A DNA stretch of 64,000 bases from Anaerotignum propionicum DSM 1682 (lineage in GTDB: Bacteria; Bacillota; Clostridia; Lachnospirales; Anaerotignaceae). The translations under genes were made by a program, and so were the position numbers. Position 1 is the stretch's first letter, and every line of letters begins with the position of its first letter. Below, one piece after another: positions 1-8,775 of the stretch. The stretch covers positions 3,038,001 to 3,102,000 of the forward strand of contig NZ_CP014223.1 in NCBI RefSeq assembly GCF_001561955.1, written 5' to 3'. Below the pieces are notes generated by a model that was not told the origin of the DNA, did no database searches, and saw only the letters and a program-made list of their open reading frames with translations.

Positions 1-1049
1 TCTGCTAAAATTTTTGCCAATGGCTTCATGGCATTTATTGCTTCTTGTTTTGTGTTGGTCTGTGCCCCTACCTCAACCAAGGCAGAACGGGGCATATAGT
101 GCAATATAAAGCGGTATGGGTTCAGATAAATCCTTCGGATAAAATCAGGATATTCTTGCCCAGCCAAGGTTTTCATCTGCAAGCTAAAGGCTAAATTTTG
201 CTTTATATATTTATTCTCCAGCCACGAAACAGGCTCTGCATGCCCATCCTTATTTAATCGGCAAATGCCGTTTACAAACATTACTTGTGCTGTAGATTTT
301 CCATCAATATTTGTAACCAGCCTTAAGTTCTCAGCAATACCATCTCTATGCAGATCAATACAAACCTCAATAGACGGATATTTTTTTAATATTTCCTCCA
401 CCGCCGGCCCACTGCGCTCATATGCGCCCTCTCTTTTCAAGGAGCCGTTTACAGAGTCATATACAGTCATATCATGGAGTACACTGATTCCATAGTCTTC
501 TTCTAAAATACGCTTTAATTCCTCCCCAACACCACATATCCCCTCTTGAAGCCCCTTGGACATATCACTGTCGGCAAAATCCTCATGAGTATGGGTATGA
601 AATATCAAAATTTTAGGTTCCTTCATCGTTGGTTTTATAGAAAAATCCATGGAAAGGGCTTCATCTACATTGATATCTCCCTCCAGCAGAGCCGTTCTGC
701 TATCCACAGTGTAAAAAGTGCTTTTTAAATAAGAAAAGTCCTTCATTTTATTCAGGACATCTGCCGTTATATGTAGGCTCTTTTGATTGCTGGAGATTTC
801 GTCCTTCTGCTGAAATTCCACATCTTTCACACCCCAGACGGCAACATCATCATGGCCATCCTCAGCAACTTTCTGCCCAGTCGTAAGGCCTTGCGAAGAC
901 AGTTCCCCATGGGATACTTGTCCCGGTAGTACTTCCGCCAAAAGCCATCGTCCGCCGCCCATCTGCAAAAAAAACGGCAAAAACAGCAGAAAGACGAAAA
1001 GTCCAAAAAGGCTTAGACCCAGTTGTCTTCCGGCACCTTTTTGTTCCAC
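1..1049 (-). CDS. spoIIP: Stage II sporulation protein P (SpoIIP), 3' end cut off by window edge
   Basis: SpoIIP is a peptidoglycan amidase/endopeptidase that works with SpoIID and SpoIIM in engulfment of the forespore. The reading frame is open from a GTG at 1049 to base 1, so the C-terminus lies outside the window. The N-terminus has one hydrophobic segment (about residues 11-29), expected for a membrane-anchored mother-cell protein. Family motifs are visible: HTHTHEDF about 130 residues in, CIDLHRDG in the middle, and LVEVGAQTNTKQEA near the window edge. The start is chosen because GGGAGG lies 8 nt upstream; a second in-frame GTG two codons earlier (1055) is possible. A gpr gene often precedes spoIIP in related genomes but is not next to it here. 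Confidence 0.93.
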   Translation of the reverse strand, partial: MEQKGAGRQLGLSLFGLFVFLLFLPFFLQMGGGRWLLAEVLPGQVSHGELSSQGLTTGQKVAEDGHDDVAVWGVKDVEFQQKDEISSNQKSLHITADVLNKMKDFSYLKSTFYTVDSRTALLEGDINVDEALSMDFSIKPTMKEPKILIFHTHTHEDFADSDMSKGLQEGICGVGEELKRILEEDYGISVLHDMTVYDSVNGSLKREGAYERSGPAVEEILKKYPSIEVCIDLHRDGIAENLRLVTNIDGKSTAQVMFVNGICRLNKDGHAEPVSWLENKYIKQNLAFSLQMKTLAGQEYPDFIRRIYLNPYRFILHYMPRSALVEVGAQTNTKQEAINAMKPLAKILA

Positions 1050-1409
1050 CGGCACCGCCTCCCTTCATACAAAGTTTATGCCCATAAAAAGGGGCATAGA
1101 ACTAAATATGTAGTGAAGCACTTCACTTTTTTACCGGGGGTCATGCCAAGTTAATCCCAAAATTTGACTAGTTTTATCCCCCCCCTCTTCCAGCCTTATT
1201 CCTTATAAATGGGAAGACAATCCCTTGAAATTCTCCAGATTAACTATAAGGTGTGTAAATCCTCCCCCAGAATTCCCAATTGTTCCAATTTGACACCACA
1301 GAAGCCGAGCCTTTCCCTTGTATATGCAAAAATGAAATTGCTTATTCCGGAAAAACCAAAAAAAGCCTTTGTTATTTTAACAAAAACTCTTTTAAAATTC
1401 TTATAAAAA
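1050..1409. other. Intergenic region upstream of spoIIP
   Basis: No credible gene is visible. It holds two short inverted repeats. ATGCCC/GGGCAT at 1078-1097 would lie in the spoIIP leader. AGTGAAG-CA-CTTCACT at 1112-1127 is followed on the plus strand by six T. The second could be a weak terminator or a protein-binding palindrome ahead of spoIIP. No clear sigma-E promoter could be assigned by eye. Confidence 0.5.
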
Positions 1410-1441
1410 CATAAAACCCCCGCAGAGGTAGCTGCGAGGGC
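1410..1441 (-). terminator. Intrinsic terminator of first aminotransferase gene
   Basis: A GC-rich hairpin (CCCTCGCAG pairing with CTGCGGGGG) lies on the minus strand 45 nt after the stop of the aminotransferase at 1486 and is followed by TTTTATG. Confidence 0.8.
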
Positions 1442-1485
1442 TTTACGCATATGGAGTTATGGTTTGTATGTTCAAAGGAACAAGA

Positions 1486-2670
1486 TTATCTCAAGTTCGC
1501 TTTGATAACTTCTCCAATACGCTTGATGCCTTCTTCAATTTTTTCTTCAGGCATACAAGAGTAGTTCATACGGAATGTATTTTCGTGTCCTCCATTGGGG
1601 AAGAAGCTACCGCCGGGAACATATGCAACCTTCTTTTCCAAGCACTGTGTTGCCATTTCCTTTGCGTTGATGTATTCAGGCAATACAACCCATGTAAATA
1701 AACCACCATCGGGATGTGTCCATGTGCATTCCTTAGGGAAGTGTGCATCCATTGCCTTTAACATACAATCACGTCTTTTGCCGTACACTTCTTTGATTTT
1801 GTTCACGTGTTCGTCCAAATCATACATATCCAAGAAAGTATTCGTTTCCATTTGGGCAACAGTGGACGCCTGAAGGTCAGCAGCCTGCTTCATAAAGTTA
1901 TATTTTGCTAAAATTTCTGCTTCTGCGCAAACCCAGCCAAGTCTGTATCCGGGAGCTAAAATCTTAGAGAATGTTCCTAAGAAAATAACAAGGCCCTTTG
2001 TATCCAAAGACTTTAAGGAAGGCATGTTTTCGTTTTCAAAACGCAATTCGCCGTAAGGGTTATCCTCAATTACAGGAATTTCATATTTTGTGATGATTTC
2101 CATAAATTTATGACGTCTTTCCAGTGTCCATGTTCTGCCGGATGGATTCTGGAAATCAGGAATTACATAAATCATCTTTACATTTTCTGTCTTTGCAAGA
2201 ATTTTTTCCAATTCTTCCATAATCATACCGTTGTTGTCGGTAGGAACTTCAATAAATTTAGGTTCGCAAGCCTTAAACGCATTTACCGCACCTAAGTAAG
2301 AAGGGCTTTCCAATAATACAACGTCATCTTTATTTAAGAAAACACGAGCGGAAAAGTCCAAGCCCTGCTGAGAACCGCTGGTAACCAAAACATGATCAAC
2401 ATCTGTGTCGATATTGTTTTTTGCTTTCATTCTAGCTACAATTTTTTCTCTCAAAGGTACAAAGCCCTCAGTGGTAGAATACTGCAAAGCAGCCCGTCCC
2501 ATTTCATCTAAAGTCTTCATGGATGCTTCCTTCATTCCCTCAACAGGAAATAATTCGGGTGCAGGCAAACCACCTGCAAAAGAAATAATATCAGGCTGAG
2601 CAGTGAGCTTAAGCAACTCTCTAATTTCGGAGCCTGTTAAAAGATTCATTCTGTCTGCAAAACGTACCAT
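1486..2670 (-). CDS. PLP-dependent aminotransferase, fold type I (2-aminoadipate/aromatic/branched-chain type)
   Basis: A 394-residue class I/II aminotransferase of the group that includes LysN-like and MocR-derived aminotransferases; it probably moves an amino group between an amino acid and 2-oxoglutarate, substrate unknown. Visible features are FAGGLPAPELFP near residue 31, TSGSQQGLD (97-105) for phosphate/cofactor binding, IEDNPYGELRF (201-211), and the PLP lysine in GTFSKILAPGYRLGW (Lys236). The start MVRFADR is preferred over upstream codons because AAGGAGG sits 9 nt before it and it aligns with the start of the neighbouring paralogue. The upstream extension to 2802 overlaps a promoter. 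The gene forms a tandem pair with 3207-4391 but has its own promoter and terminator. Confidence 0.92.
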   Translation of the reverse strand: MVRFADRMNLLTGSEIRELLKLTAQPDIISFAGGLPAPELFPVEGMKEASMKTLDEMGRAALQYSTTEGFVPLREKIVARMKAKNNIDTDVDHVLVTSGSQQGLDFSARVFLNKDDVVLLESPSYLGAVNAFKACEPKFIEVPTDNNGMIMEELEKILAKTENVKMIYVIPDFQNPSGRTWTLERRHKFMEIITKYEIPVIEDNPYGELRFENENMPSLKSLDTKGLVIFLGTFSKILAPGYRLGWVCAEAEILAKYNFMKQAADLQASTVAQMETNTFLDMYDLDEHVNKIKEVYGKRRDCMLKAMDAHFPKECTWTHPDGGLFTWVVLPEYINAKEMATQCLEKKVAYVPGGSFFPNGGHENTFRMNYSCMPEEKIEEGIKRIGEVIKANLR

Positions 2671-2773
2671 TGGTCTTTTCCTCCTTAAGATCTGAAAATA
2701 ATTTGATGTCCTACAAGTTAAGTATTTATTCTTGTACATAGACAATTTAATTAAAAATATGCTTTTCAAACTA

Positions 2774-2802
2774 ATTAAAACACAAATAATTAACAAAGTC
2801 AA
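2774..2802 (-). promoter_or_regulatory. Probable sigma-A promoter of first aminotransferase
   Basis: On the minus strand, TTGACT (2797-2802) and TTTAAT (2774-2779) are separated by 17 nt. This gives a leader of about 100 nt before the start at 2670. Confidence 0.5.
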
Positions 2803-3125
2803 TGCAATTTCATGAAAAGTCTTCCTTAAAAATGACTTAAAACAATTTCTTACACTTAATCTTTTTTGTATAAAAAATAAAACAATTTAAAACAATACAA
2901 TCCATTCGAAACCTTAATTGTTTCTATTCAAAAACATTTCAACCAAAAAACGTATGGTGCATAAAGTTACTTTTTGTACGTATTTTTGTACAAACATTTC
3001 TTGCACTTTTACTCCAATTAAATCTATTTCATTCCAAAATATACCATTCCCCATTTTAATCTGCTTTATCCATAAAAATTAGTATCCCAACCAAGAATCT
3101 TTACAAATCATGCTCCAAAAAATTC
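2803..3125. other. AT-rich intergenic region between paralogous aminotransferase genes
   Basis: The stretch is strongly AT-rich and has no plausible coding frame on either strand. I see no riboswitch-like or repeat structure apart from the terminator at its left-hand neighbour (3126-3173) and the promoter at 2774-2802. Confidence 0.5.
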
Positions 3126-3173
3126 ATAAAAACCCCCGTAGCACATCCACCTTTGGATGCCTTTGCGGGGGTT
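3126..3173 (-). terminator. Intrinsic terminator of second aminotransferase gene
   Basis: A long hairpin with a CCCCCG/CGGGGG base and an inner GCATCC/GGATGT arm follows the stop at 3207 on the minus strand and is succeeded by TTTTTATG. Confidence 0.82.
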
Positions 3174-3206
3174 CATTTGTATCATGAAATATATTTAGGA
3201 AATATT

Positions 3207-4391
3207 TTATTTCAGGTTTGCCTGAATTACTTCTGCCAAGGCTTTAACGCCTTCTATAATTTTCTCATCCGACATACAGGAGTAATTCATGCGGAAACAG
3301 TTATTCTTACCACCATTGGGGAAAAAGCTTCCCCCGGGAACATAAGCAACTTTCTTCTCCAAACACTGCAAAGCCATTTCTTTTGTATCAATATAATCAG
3401 GAAGCTCAACCCATGTAAACAAACCACCATCAGGATATGTAAACTTGGCCTCTTTGGGGAAGTATTCCTTCATGGCCTTCATCATCACGTCCCGTCTGTG
3501 CTTGTATACTTCACGAATCTTATTTACATGCTCATCCAAATTATTCATGTCCATATATTTGTTAGCCTGAAGCTGTGTCAAAGTAGAAGTCTGCAAGTCG
3601 GCGCCCTGCTTCATGGTATTAAATTTTGAAAGGATCTCGTCTTTAGCACAAACCCAGCCCAAACGGAATCCGGGAACCATAATTTTAGATAATGTACCCA
3701 GATAAACCACAACCCCCTTTGTATCCAAAGACTTTAATGCCGGCATAGTATCGTTTTCAAAGCGCAGCTCCCCATAAGGATTATCCTCGATGACAGGAAC
3801 TTCATATTTATTTACAATCTCCATGAATTTTGTTCTTCTCTCCAAAGACCAAGTACGTCCTGTGGGATTCTGGAAATCAGGAATCACATAAATCATCTTC
3901 ACATTTTCTGTGGTAGCAAGAACCTTCTCCAATTCCTCCATCACCATACCGCCATCATCCGTGGGCACTTCAATAAACGTAGGTTCACAAGCCTTAAAAG
4001 CATTGATTGCACCTAAGTAAGAAGGGCTTTCCACCAAAATCACGTCGCCCTTATCAATAAAAACTCTTGCGGCAAAATCAAGTCCCTGCTGAGAACCACT
4101 GGTAATTAAAACCTGTTCAGGCGTGGCATGAATATTATTTTTTACTGCCATTCTTTCCACAATTTTCTCTCTTAGCTGGGGCAAGCCTTCGGTAGAGGAA
4201 TATTGACAAGCAATTGTACCCATTTCCTCCATGACCGCAAGACCAGCCTGCTTCAACGCTTCTACTGGAAACAACTCCGGTGCGGGCAACCCGCCTGCAA
4301 AAGAAATAATATCGGGTCTGGCAATGAGTCTTAAAAGATCTCCAATATCCGAACTATCCAAAAGGTCTAATCTTTTTGCAAAACGTACCAT
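3207..4391 (-). CDS. PLP-dependent aminotransferase, paralogue of 1486-2670
   Basis: A 394-residue fold-type-I aminotransferase, identical in length to its downstream neighbour and very similar throughout, so the two arose by tandem duplication. The same motifs are present: FAGGLPAPELFP, TSGSQQGLDF, IEDNPYGELRF and GTLSKIMVPGFRLGW with the PLP lysine at 236. The start MVRFAKR (4391) has AGGGG about 10 nt upstream and matches the paralogue. An ATG three codons earlier is too close to that site. It lies divergent from the XRE-cupin/pot operon. Differences between the copies are scattered, which fits divergence in substrate preference rather than decay. The substrate cannot be inferred from sequence alone. 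Confidence 0.91.
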   Translation of the reverse strand: MVRFAKRLDLLDSSDIGDLLRLIARPDIISFAGGLPAPELFPVEALKQAGLAVMEEMGTIACQYSSTEGLPQLREKIVERMAVKNNIHATPEQVLITSGSQQGLDFAARVFIDKGDVILVESPSYLGAINAFKACEPTFIEVPTDDGGMVMEELEKVLATTENVKMIYVIPDFQNPTGRTWSLERRTKFMEIVNKYEVPVIEDNPYGELRFENDTMPALKSLDTKGVVVYLGTLSKIMVPGFRLGWVCAKDEILSKFNTMKQGADLQTSTLTQLQANKYMDMNNLDEHVNKIREVYKHRRDVMMKAMKEYFPKEAKFTYPDGGLFTWVELPDYIDTKEMALQCLEKKVAYVPGGSFFPNGGKNNCFRMNYSCMSDEKIIEGVKALAEVIQANLK

Positions 4392-4907
4392 AAACTTCAT
4401 TCCCCTTTCATTTGTTTTTTTAAACGAACATCTTATGTATTGAAATAAAGACATGTAACTATTAAGCCATAAAAACGCCTTAGTGTCAATGTAATTCAAA
4501 AAAAATTGTACAGCATTAAAAACATTGATACTAGTGATATTCAGGCACTTTCATGACCAAAACTCATGGGAATTTTATGACAAAATAAACCCTACAGATT
4601 ATAGGCTTTATCCTCCTTGGGCAAAACAACAATGACAGGGCATGAAAACAAGAAAAATTTCATCATTTTTTTCTAATAGCACTCAAGCTTATGCTCAATT
4701 ACCCCATTTTTTTGTGTTTTCTTCGTCTTGTTTATAGTAGTGCCCCTTTAAGTTTTGTAATAGTAAACCGTTAGAATTATAGGCAAATTGCAAACACCCA
4801 TATTCTCTTGCTATCAGCGAAGAAACTAAAAAAAATCATAAAAACTTGCAAAATTTATTACATTTTGTCAAAAAGTTTTATATATCGAATTTTTTGTTTT
4901 ATTTTTA
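4392..4907. other. AT-rich divergent intergenic region
   Basis: About 500 nt between the divergent aminotransferase and the pot regulator, with no credible ORF. It must hold the promoter of the aminotransferase, but I cannot place it confidently. No riboswitch signature was recognised. Confidence 0.5.
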
Positions 4908-4980
4908 TTGCAATCCCAACAATATGCTGTATAATAATTGAGGTTTAGTAAAAATAATAGAAAAGTTTAGTAGTGCTAAA
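4908..4980 (+). promoter_or_regulatory. Promoter and candidate autoregulatory repeats of the XRE-cupin/pot operon
   Basis: TTGCAA (4908-4913) and a perfect TATAAT (4930-4935) are separated by 16 nt. Just downstream are two direct copies of GTTTAGTA (4943-4950 and 4965-4972), 22 bp apart, or two helical turns. The second also forms the inverted repeat TTTAG-tagtg-CTAAA (4966-4980). Position at and after the start site fits an operator for the regulator encoded next, which is an inference. Confidence 0.6.
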
Positions 4981-5000
4981 TATGATAGGAGTTGTTCAGC

Positions 5001-5534
5001 ATGGATATCGGACATAAAATCAAACAGCTTCGTGTGCAAAAAGGTCTGACTTTAGAAGAGTTGGCAAGCCGCAGCGAGTTGACAAAAGGTTTCCTGTCGC
5101 AGATGGAAAGAAATTTGACGTCTCCTTCCATTGCAACTTTAAATGATATTGTTGAAGCCTTAGGCACCACTTTAGCCGAATTTTTTAAAGAGGAAAAAAA
5201 AGAAAAATTGGTTTTTCATAAAAAGGATTTTTTCGTAGATGAAAGAGGGCATTATACCATCCACTGGATTGTACCCAATACGCAAAAAAACGAAATGGAA
5301 CCCATTCTCTTAGAATTACCCCAAGGGGGAGAATCCTTTCAAATGGATCCTCACAGTGGTGAAGAATTCGGTTATGTTCTTGAGGGCAGCATTACCCTTG
5401 AGTGTGGTGATGAAAGCTTTATTGTACACAAAGGAGAAACCTTCTACCTTTTAGGTAAAACAAGCCACTTGTTAAGAAACGACAAAAAAACGACGGCAAA
5501 AGTTCTGTGGATTTCCACGCCGCCGTTATTCTGA
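5001..5534 (+). CDS. XRE-family regulator with C-terminal cupin domain (PuuR-like)
   Basis: A 177-residue transcription regulator. Residues 1-60 form an HTH_3 DNA-binding domain (LTLEELASRSELTKGFLSQM is the helix-turn-helix) and residues about 105-170 a cupin_2 ligand-binding barrel (GEEFGYVLEGSITL, then GETFYLLG). This architecture is that of PuuR-type regulators, often tied to polyamine genes. Its position 17 nt before potA supports control of polyamine uptake, possibly with a polyamine as ligand. The ATG at 5001 is chosen for the GGAG 9 nt upstream. The direct repeats at 4943-4972 are candidate operator sites. Confidence 0.9.
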   Translation: MDIGHKIKQLRVQKGLTLEELASRSELTKGFLSQMERNLTSPSIATLNDIVEALGTTLAEFFKEEKKEKLVFHKKDFFVDERGHYTIHWIVPNTQKNEMEPILLELPQGGESFQMDPHSGEEFGYVLEGSITLECGDESFIVHKGETFYLLGKTSHLLRNDKKTTAKVLWISTPPLF

Positions 5535-5551
5535 TATGTTAGGAGGCAGAC

Positions 5552-7120
5552 ATGAAAAAGCTTATACAGTTTAAAAATATTGTCAAAGATTTTGACGGTA
5601 AATTGGTTTTAAAGGGTATCAATTTGGATATCTATGAGAACGAATTCGTTACACTCCTTGGCCCCAGCGGTTGTGGCAAAACAACCCTTCTGCGTATTTT
5701 GGGTGGATTTTTAACGCAAAATGAGGGAGAAGTGCTTTTTGATGGGGAAGAAATTACAAAAGTACCTCCATATAAAAGGGAAATCAACACAGTATTTCAA
5801 AAGTACGCCTTGTTTCCTCACATGAATGTTTATAACAACATTGCCTTTGGCCTGAAAATTAAAAAAGAGCCCAAAGATATTATAGAGCAAAAGGTGAAGC
5901 GTATGCTCAAGCTGGTAAACCTTGAGGAATATGCAGACCGAAACGTTACCGAAATGAGCGGTGGTCAGCAGCAGCGTGTTGCTATAGCCCGTGCCTTGGT
6001 AAATGAACCAAACGTACTTCTTTTGGATGAGCCTTTGGGTGCGCTGGATTTAAAGCTCCGTAAAGAAATGCAGCAAGAATTGAAGAAAATTCAGCAAGAA
6101 GTAGGCATCACCTTCATCTATGTTACCCATGATCAAGAAGAGGCCCTTACCATGTCCGATAAGATTGTGGTCATGAAGGATGGAGAAATTCAGCAAATCG
6201 GTTCCCCCACAGATATCTATAATGAGCCTGTCAATCAATACGTTGCCAACTTTATTGGCGAAAGCAATATCATAGATGGGGTTATGCTAGAGGACTACCT
6301 TGTTATGTTTGAGGATAAAAAATTCAAATGCGTGGATTTTGGCTTTGCATCAGGTGAAAAAGTAGATGTTGTCATCCGCCCAGAAGATTTGGATATTGTC
6401 CCTAGGGCAGATGGCAAGCTAAAGGGCATTGTAAAATCTGTGTTATTTAAAGGGGTACATTACGAAACCATTGTAGAAACAAAAGTAGGTACTTCTATTA
6501 CCGTAAAAATGATGGTTTCCGATGACCGTCCTGTTTATAACGAAAGTGCCAACGAGAAAATTTCTGCCAACGATTTTTATTTGGATATGGAAGACGTGGA
6601 AACCTTAGACGAGGGTACCATTGTTGCCCGTGCAGATGCCCAGGCGTGGAATCCTGAAACGGATGAATACATCTCCATTAAGGAAATCAGTTATTCTATA
6701 AAAAAAGAAAACGGCAGCTATCCAGTAACCTTCTCCACCGCCGCAGGCACCTCTGTTACGGTAAATATGATTGTGAAAGATGAAAACCGTATCGCAAACA
6801 AAGAATATCAAGAAGAAATCTTTGCAGTAAATTTCTTTAAAAAGGCGGATGAGATTCATGAATCCATTGCCTTGGAAACAGATTTGAAAACTTGGGCAAA
6901 TGCCTCCGCTTGGAGCCTAGAGGATGGTACTTCCGTTGAAATTACCAATGTAAAATATGATTTTGACCCAGAAACCCTAACCCCTGGCGTTTATGAGGTT
7001 ACCTTTGCCACAGAAGGCTATGAGTATAAAGTTGATACCACCGACCGCTATGAAATTGGCAACGAGGTAGGGCTGATTTTCCAGCCTGAGGACATTCATA
7101 TTATGTCAAAGCAAAACTGA
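5552..7120 (+). CDS. potA: Spermidine/putrescine ABC transporter ATPase PotA with a TOBE-domain insertion
   Basis: ATP-binding subunit of the polyamine importer. Residues 1-240 are a standard ABC domain: Walker A GPSGCGKT (37-44), signature MSGGQQQR (135-142), Walker B VLLLDE (155-160), switch His193. At 522 residues it is about 150-170 longer than usual PotA proteins. The extra length lies inside the C-terminal regulatory TOBE domain: its first strands (about 289-313) and last strands (about 489-519, ending FQPEDIHIM) are separated by two tandem repeats of about 90 residues (about 312-400 and 399-490). Each repeat begins GTSxTVxMxV and contains an xAxAWxxE core. The repeats look like beta-sandwich modules more typical of surface proteins. 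Start ATG with AGGAGG upstream. First gene of potABCD. Confidence 0.94.
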   Translation: MKKLIQFKNIVKDFDGKLVLKGINLDIYENEFVTLLGPSGCGKTTLLRILGGFLTQNEGEVLFDGEEITKVPPYKREINTVFQKYALFPHMNVYNNIAFGLKIKKEPKDIIEQKVKRMLKLVNLEEYADRNVTEMSGGQQQRVAIARALVNEPNVLLLDEPLGALDLKLRKEMQQELKKIQQEVGITFIYVTHDQEEALTMSDKIVVMKDGEIQQIGSPTDIYNEPVNQYVANFIGESNIIDGVMLEDYLVMFEDKKFKCVDFGFASGEKVDVVIRPEDLDIVPRADGKLKGIVKSVLFKGVHYETIVETKVGTSITVKMMVSDDRPVYNESANEKISANDFYLDMEDVETLDEGTIVARADAQAWNPETDEYISIKEISYSIKKENGSYPVTFSTAAGTSVTVNMIVKDENRIANKEYQEEIFAVNFFKKADEIHESIALETDLKTWANASAWSLEDGTSVEITNVKYDFDPETLTPGVYEVTFATEGYEYKVDTTDRYEIGNEVGLIFQPEDIHIMSKQN

Positions 7121-7134
7121 AGGGAGGGTGTTCA

Positions 7135-7977
7135 GTGAAACAATTTAGAAACATGGCACTGCCCTATATTGTTTGGATGGGAGCTATGATTGTGGTTCCC
7201 ATGCTGTTGATTCTCCTTTATGCCTTTACCGATAAAGGAAATGACGTGGCAACCATACGCTTTTCACTAGAAAACTTTGCCCGTTTTTTCAGTGATACCG
7301 TATTTATGAGTGTTTTGAAACGCTCCTTGTATATTGCAATCATTACAACAGTGATTTGTATTTTGTTTGGCTATCCCATTGCATATGTCATTGCCACCAG
7401 AAGTGAAAAAAGCAAACTGTTTTGGATCCTTTTGATTACCCTGCCCACATGGATTAATATGCTGGTGCGTACTTACGCATGGATGGGCATTTTGCAGGAT
7501 GAAGGAATCATCAATCGAATGCTGGGCTTTTTGGGAATCGGCCCTGTCTCTATGATTCACACAAGCTTCGCCGTTGTTTTGGGTATGGTCTATAACTTCA
7601 TTCCCTTTATGATTCTGCAAATATATACTGCGTTGACTAAAATGGATAAAAGCTATTTGGAGGCGGCTAGCGACCTTGGTGCCAATGCCATACAATCCTT
7701 TTTAAGGGTGACTTTGCCCCTTTCCATCCCTGGGGTAATCAGCGGCATTACACTGGTGTTCTTGCCAGCGGTATCCAGCTTCTTCATTCCCAAGCTTTTG
7801 GGCGGCGGACAGTATGTTTTAATTGGTAATGTTATTGAAACTGAATTTTTAACTTCGGGAGACTGGAACTTTGGTAGTGCCATTTCCCTAGCAATGGCAG
7901 CCATTATCATGTTTTCCATGTATATTACAAAAAAGGTTGATAAAGACCCTGCCGCTAACGGAAGGGAGGATAACTAA
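7135..7977 (+). CDS. potB: Spermidine/putrescine ABC transporter permease PotB
   Basis: A 280-residue inner-membrane permease with about six membrane segments and the BPD_transp_1 EAA loop (YLEAASDLGANAIQSFLRVT at about residues 178-197), which docks on PotA. The GTG start at 7135 is supported by GGGAGG 7-8 nt upstream and a 14-nt gap from potA. It ends directly against potC (the potC ATG is the next base), so translation is probably coupled. With PotC it forms the channel for polyamine import. Confidence 0.95.
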   Translation: MKQFRNMALPYIVWMGAMIVVPMLLILLYAFTDKGNDVATIRFSLENFARFFSDTVFMSVLKRSLYIAIITTVICILFGYPIAYVIATRSEKSKLFWILLITLPTWINMLVRTYAWMGILQDEGIINRMLGFLGIGPVSMIHTSFAVVLGMVYNFIPFMILQIYTALTKMDKSYLEAASDLGANAIQSFLRVTLPLSIPGVISGITLVFLPAVSSFFIPKLLGGGQYVLIGNVIETEFLTSGDWNFGSAISLAMAAIIMFSMYITKKVDKDPAANGREDN

Positions 7978-8775
7978 ATGGAAAAGAAAAAAAGACGCCT
8001 GTTTTCTAAAATTTTGTTGGGCTTAACAGCGGTTTTCTTCTATGTACCTATTTTGTATATTATTTTGTTTTCCTTCAATAGCTCTCGATCCCTAACAAAG
8101 TTTGAAGGATTCTCCCTACGCTGGTACGAGAAAATGTTTGCAGACTCCACCATGATGCAGTCTGTGGCTTATACGGTCATCATTGCACTTTTAGCCACCA
8201 TTGTTTCCACAATTGTGGGCACACTAACGGCAATCGGCTTATCAAAATCGAAAAAGATAATGAAAGGCATTGTAGAACAAGTGAATAACTTACCCATTCT
8301 GAATCCGGAAATTGTAACGGGTATTGGTTTATTAATGTTTTTCAGCGCCTTAGGGGTAAGAAAAGGTTTTTTAACCCTGCTTCTTGCTCATATCATGTTT
8401 TGCATTCCTTACGTAATTCTCAGCGTAACGCCAAAGCTGCGTTCTCTTGATCCAAATTTGGCGGATGCCGCACTAGACCTTGGCGCAACGCCCATGCAGG
8501 CTTTGTGGAAGGTCATTGTTCCTCAAATTAGACCGGGCATTATCTCCGGCGCACTGATTGCCTTTACCATGTCCTTTGATGATTTCATCATCTCCTACTT
8601 TGTAACAGGCAACGGCGTAAACAATATTTCTATTTTAGTCTATACCATGAGCAAACGTGTGAATCCGTCCATCAACGCCTTAAGCACCTTGGTTATTCTG
8701 TTGATTACGGTGGCGTTATTCATTGTAAATATTATCCCTATTCTAAAAGAAAAGAAAGGAAGTAAACTGACATGA
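7978..8775 (+). CDS. potC: Spermidine/putrescine ABC transporter permease PotC
   Basis: A 265-residue permease with an N-terminal membrane segment (about 10-32), five more hydrophobic segments, and the EAA-type loop (LADAALDLGATPMQALWKVI, about residues 161-180). The motif FSFNSSRSLTKFEGFSLRWY after the first segment is typical of PotC/YdcV proteins. It begins immediately after the potB stop and overlaps potD by 4 nt (ATGA). Partner of PotB in the polyamine importer. Confidence 0.95.
   Translation: MEKKKRRLFSKILLGLTAVFFYVPILYIILFSFNSSRSLTKFEGFSLRWYEKMFADSTMMQSVAYTVIIALLATIVSTIVGTLTAIGLSKSKKIMKGIVEQVNNLPILNPEIVTGIGLLMFFSALGVRKGFLTLLLAHIMFCIPYVILSVTPKLRSLDPNLADAALDLGATPMQALWKVIVPQIRPGIISGALIAFTMSFDDFIISYFVTGNGVNNISILVYTMSKRVNPSINALSTLVILLITVALFIVNIIPILKEKKGSKLT

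Noticed and set aside
2671-2802. N-terminal extension of the first aminotransferase to 2802
   Set aside because: It includes the -10 and -35 boxes, has no ribosome site and is missing in the paralogue.
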